Shown here one piece after another: positions 61,935 to 64,000 of a stretch of 64,000 nt of DNA. Position 1 is the first letter of the stretch, and each line of letters begins with the position of its first letter. This DNA comes from Leucobacter triazinivorans (GTDB lineage: Bacteria > Actinomycetota > Actinomycetes > Actinomycetales > Microbacteriaceae), in the NCBI RefSeq assembly GCF_004208635.1, contig NZ_CP035806.1:1178001-1242000 (forward strand), in the 5' to 3' direction. A program made the position numbers and the translations under genes. The notes under the pieces are model-generated. The model did no database searches, was not told the DNA's origin, and saw only the letters and a program-made list of their open reading frames with translations.

Positions 61935-62086
61935 CCCCGTCATCCTGCGCGACGAAGGAGTCGCAGGATCTCGCAGTCCGTGAGATCCTGCGACTCACCT
62001 GGCGCGGTAGCACCACCATGGAATACGCGGAACGCTGACGCGTTTCGCTGAAGGATTCCCTGCGCGCAGGATGACGAGGGGCGGCT
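61935..62086. repeat. Dispersed GCAGGATGAC repeat, copy between binding protein and permease
   Basis: GTCATCCTGCGCGACGAAGG (61939-61958) leads into perfect 15-bp arms GAGTCGCAGGATCTC (61958-61972) and GAGATCCTGCGACTC (61982-61996) with a 9-base loop. A second core, CTGCGCGCAGGATGAC, follows at about 62060-62075. The hairpin sits inside the operon, in the same place as the one at 16240, and may set the ratio of binding protein to permease. The rest of 61922-62165 shows no gene. Confidence 0.85.
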
Positions 62087-62165
62087 GGCCGCTTCTCCAG
62101 TTCCCGGCGGGCTCGACCACCCGGCGAACGCGTCTCACACCACCATCTGACCCCGAGGAAGCCGC

Positions 62166-63113
62166 ATGGCCATACGGATCCTGATCAATCTCGCACGATT
62201 CGCGGTGACCTACGTCGTCGCCACGGTCGTCGTGTTCCTCTTCATGCGCCTGATCCCGGGCGATCCCGCCCAGATCGCACTCGGCGTGAACGCCACGCCG
62301 GAGCTGCTCGAGCAGACGCGCGAGCAGTTCGGCACCGATCGACCCCTCATCGTGCAGTACCTCGAGTGGTTCGGCGGCCTGCTCCGCGGAGACTTCGGCA
62401 CCTCCTACCTCACCCGCACCGACATCAGCCCGATGGTGCTCGACCGCGTGCAGGTGAGCCTCATCCTCGTGCTCACCGCGATGGCGGTCGCGCTTCTCGT
62501 CGCGATCCCCCTCGGCACCTGGGCGGCCGTGAAGCACCGCAGCTTCTCCGGCGTCGCCATCGGCCTCGGCTCGCAGATCGGCGTCGCGATCCCGGGCTTC
62601 CTCGCCGGCATCCTGCTCGTCATGATCTTCGCGGTCGGCCTCGGCTGGCTGCCCGCCAACGGCTGGACCGCCCCGTCCGTCGACTTCGGCGACTTCATCA
62701 GGCGCCTGATCCTGCCCGTCGTGGCCCTCGCCTCGGTGCAGGGGGCGATCCTCACCCGATACGTGCGCTCCGCCGTGCTCGAGGTGATGAGCGAGGACTA
62801 CCTGCGCACCGCGCGGGCCAAGGGCCTGAGCAAGAACGGGGCGCTGCTGAAGCACGGCCTGCGCAACGCCGCCATCCCGGTCATCACCGTGACCGGGGTG
62901 CAGATCGCGGCCCTGATCATCGGCGCCGTGGTGATCGAGCGGGTGTTCGTCATCCCGGGCCTCGGCTCGATGCTGCTCGACGCCGTCGGCAACCGCGACC
63001 TGCTCACCGTGCAGTCGGTCGTGATGGTGCTCGTCGCGATCACGCTGATCCTCAACCTCGTCGTCGACATCCTGTACACGATCATCGACCCCCGCCTGCG
63101 AAGGAGCGCCTAG
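62166..63113 (+). CDS. Peptide ABC transporter permease (DppB-like)
   Basis: 315 residues, six helices. N-terminal motif FLFMRLIPGDPAQIALGVNATPELLEQ, LRGDFGTSYLT, and EAA loop RTARAKGLSKNGALLKHGLRNAAIPV are complete. ATG 62166 is preceded by GAGGAAG. Downstream, 2 bases separate its stop from the next ATG. Confidence 0.93.
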   Translation: MAIRILINLARFAVTYVVATVVVFLFMRLIPGDPAQIALGVNATPELLEQTREQFGTDRPLIVQYLEWFGGLLRGDFGTSYLTRTDISPMVLDRVQVSLILVLTAMAVALLVAIPLGTWAAVKHRSFSGVAIGLGSQIGVAIPGFLAGILLVMIFAVGLGWLPANGWTAPSVDFGDFIRRLILPVVALASVQGAILTRYVRSAVLEVMSEDYLRTARAKGLSKNGALLKHGLRNAAIPVITVTGVQIAALIIGAVVIERVFVIPGLGSMLLDAVGNRDLLTVQSVVMVLVAITLILNLVVDILYTIIDPRLRRSA

Positions 63114-63115
63114 CC

Positions 63116-64000
63116 ATGAGCACGCAACAGGTCCCCACCCCGCCCGTGCAGGCGCCGCGCACCAGCGCGATCCTCGCCCCCGGCGGCACCGCCGCTCGCG
63201 CGAGTCGCCGACGCCTCTCCCCCACGCTCATCATCGGCCTGGTCCTCATCGGCCTCGTGGCGGTCGCCGCACTCGTCTCGTTCGTCTGGACGCCCTACGA
63301 CCCGGTGCAGGCGGACCCGGCCGCACGCCTCCAGGGATCGAGCCTCGCGCACCTCATGGGCACCGACAAGTACGGCCGCGACGTCTTCTCGGCCATGCTC
63401 TACGGTGCGCGCATCACCCTCTTCGTCGGCGTCATCTCGGTAGGCATCGCCATCGTGATCGGCACGCCGCTCGGCATCCTCGCGGGCATCCGCGGCGGCT
63501 GGATCGAGGAGGTCATCATGCGCGCCTCCGACATCGCGCTCGCGTTCCCCGCGCTGCTGCTCGCGATCATGTTCAGCGCGGTGTTCGGCGCGTCGACCCT
63601 CACCGCGATGGTGGCCATCGGCATCGCCACCGTGCCGGGCTTCGCGCGCGTCGCCCGCTCGGGCACTCTGCAGGTGATGACCACGGAGTACGTGCTGGCG
63701 GCGCGCGCGGCGAGCCAGTCACGATTCCGGATCGCGGTGCGCCACGTGCTCCCCAACATCGTGGGCATGGTCGTCGTGCAGTCCTCGGTATCCTTCGCGC
63801 TCGCGGTGCTCGCCGAGGCGGGGCTCAGCTTCCTCGGGCTCGGCACTCCGCCGCCCACGCCCTCCTGGGGCCGCATGCTGCAGGAGTCGCAGCAGTTCCT
63901 GGGCACCGAGCCCATGCTGGCGGTGTGGCCCGGCGTCGCCATCGCGATCGCCGTGATGGGCTTCAACCTGCTGGGCGACGGGCTGCGAGACCGCTTCGAT
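63116..64000 (+). CDS. Peptide ABC transporter permease (DppC-like), truncated by window end
   Basis: Open from ATG 63116 (AAGGAG at 63101-63106) to the last base, 295 codons without a stop. It has the DppC pattern: a first helix at about 38-60, then HLMGTDKYGRDVFSAMLYGARITLFVG, EAA loop AARAASQSRFRIAVRHVLPNIVG and GLSFLGLGTPPPTPSWGRML. It reaches GLRDRFD, which is normally within 5-30 residues of the end, so little is missing. The ATPase genes are expected next, outside the window. Confidence 0.92.
   Translation, partial: MSTQQVPTPPVQAPRTSAILAPGGTAARASRRRLSPTLIIGLVLIGLVAVAALVSFVWTPYDPVQADPAARLQGSSLAHLMGTDKYGRDVFSAMLYGARITLFVGVISVGIAIVIGTPLGILAGIRGGWIEEVIMRASDIALAFPALLLAIMFSAVFGASTLTAMVAIGIATVPGFARVARSGTLQVMTTEYVLAARAASQSRFRIAVRHVLPNIVGMVVVQSSVSFALAVLAEAGLSFLGLGTPPPTPSWGRMLQESQQFLGTEPMLAVWPGVAIAIAVMGFNLLGDGLRDRFD

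Overview
The window is very GC-rich (roughly 70%), densely packed and full of GTG starts and ATGA/GTGA stop-start overlaps. A CGYC mycoredoxin, an Rv2747-type ArgA, ClpC, and the syntenic run ppa / tilS-hpt-ftsH-folE-folP-folB-folK-DUF3180-PH-PH-DUF2520-lysS point to an actinobacterium, most likely Microbacteriaceae (Leucobacter-like). Family is inferred from gene content and order; no rRNA or tRNA gene is present. I saw no insertion sequence, prophage or CRISPR array.

Layout. 1-2854: end of a nucleoside-type (BMP/NupOPQ-like) ABC importer and a cupin_5 gene. 2883-6194: TetR regulator, CPBP membrane protease, and a GntR(YtrA-like)/DUF1648 pair with its own operator. 6515-10794: glutaryl-CoA dehydrogenase, class III CoA-transferase and a divergent PucR regulator (probable glutarate use). 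10825-14178: small genes, LysR regulator, mycoredoxin and a PatB/MalY C-S lyase. 14607-21003: peptide ABC operon ending in a C39-like cysteine peptidase. 21260-25088: lipoprotein-like protein, argA and clpC. 25295-26828: two small membrane proteins with an XRE regulator.

27005-34563: RpiR/SIS regulator, then a tight operon of tyrosine phosphatase, metallophosphoesterase, AfuABC-like ABC importer and histidine phosphatase. This looks like an organophosphate uptake and dephosphorylation unit. 34739-39813: NylB-like serine hydrolase, ATP-grasp ligase with a histone-like tail, cardiolipin synthase and a 59-residue membrane protein. 40052-54182: the housekeeping lysS-to-ppa block. 54243-59449: M23 peptidase, small membrane protein, acyl-CoA dehydrogenase-like protein, Lrp regulator and MFS exporter. 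59400-64000: FadR-type regulator and a second peptide ABC operon cut by the window end.

The most unusual property is repeat expansion. Short in-frame tandem repeats (15-39 bp) enlarge non-conserved loops and tails of at least ten proteins. A dispersed repeat with core GCGCAGGATGAC occurs in three intergenic regions, and appears as tandem arrays inside the folate genes. There it forms both the linker of an in-frame FolP-FolB fusion and its C-terminal tail. Several intergenic regions also carry 55-61 bp near-perfect palindromes. Three regulators (GntR, RpiR, PucR) have inverted repeats at their own promoters, and for two of these the start codon sits where the transcript should begin (leaderless).
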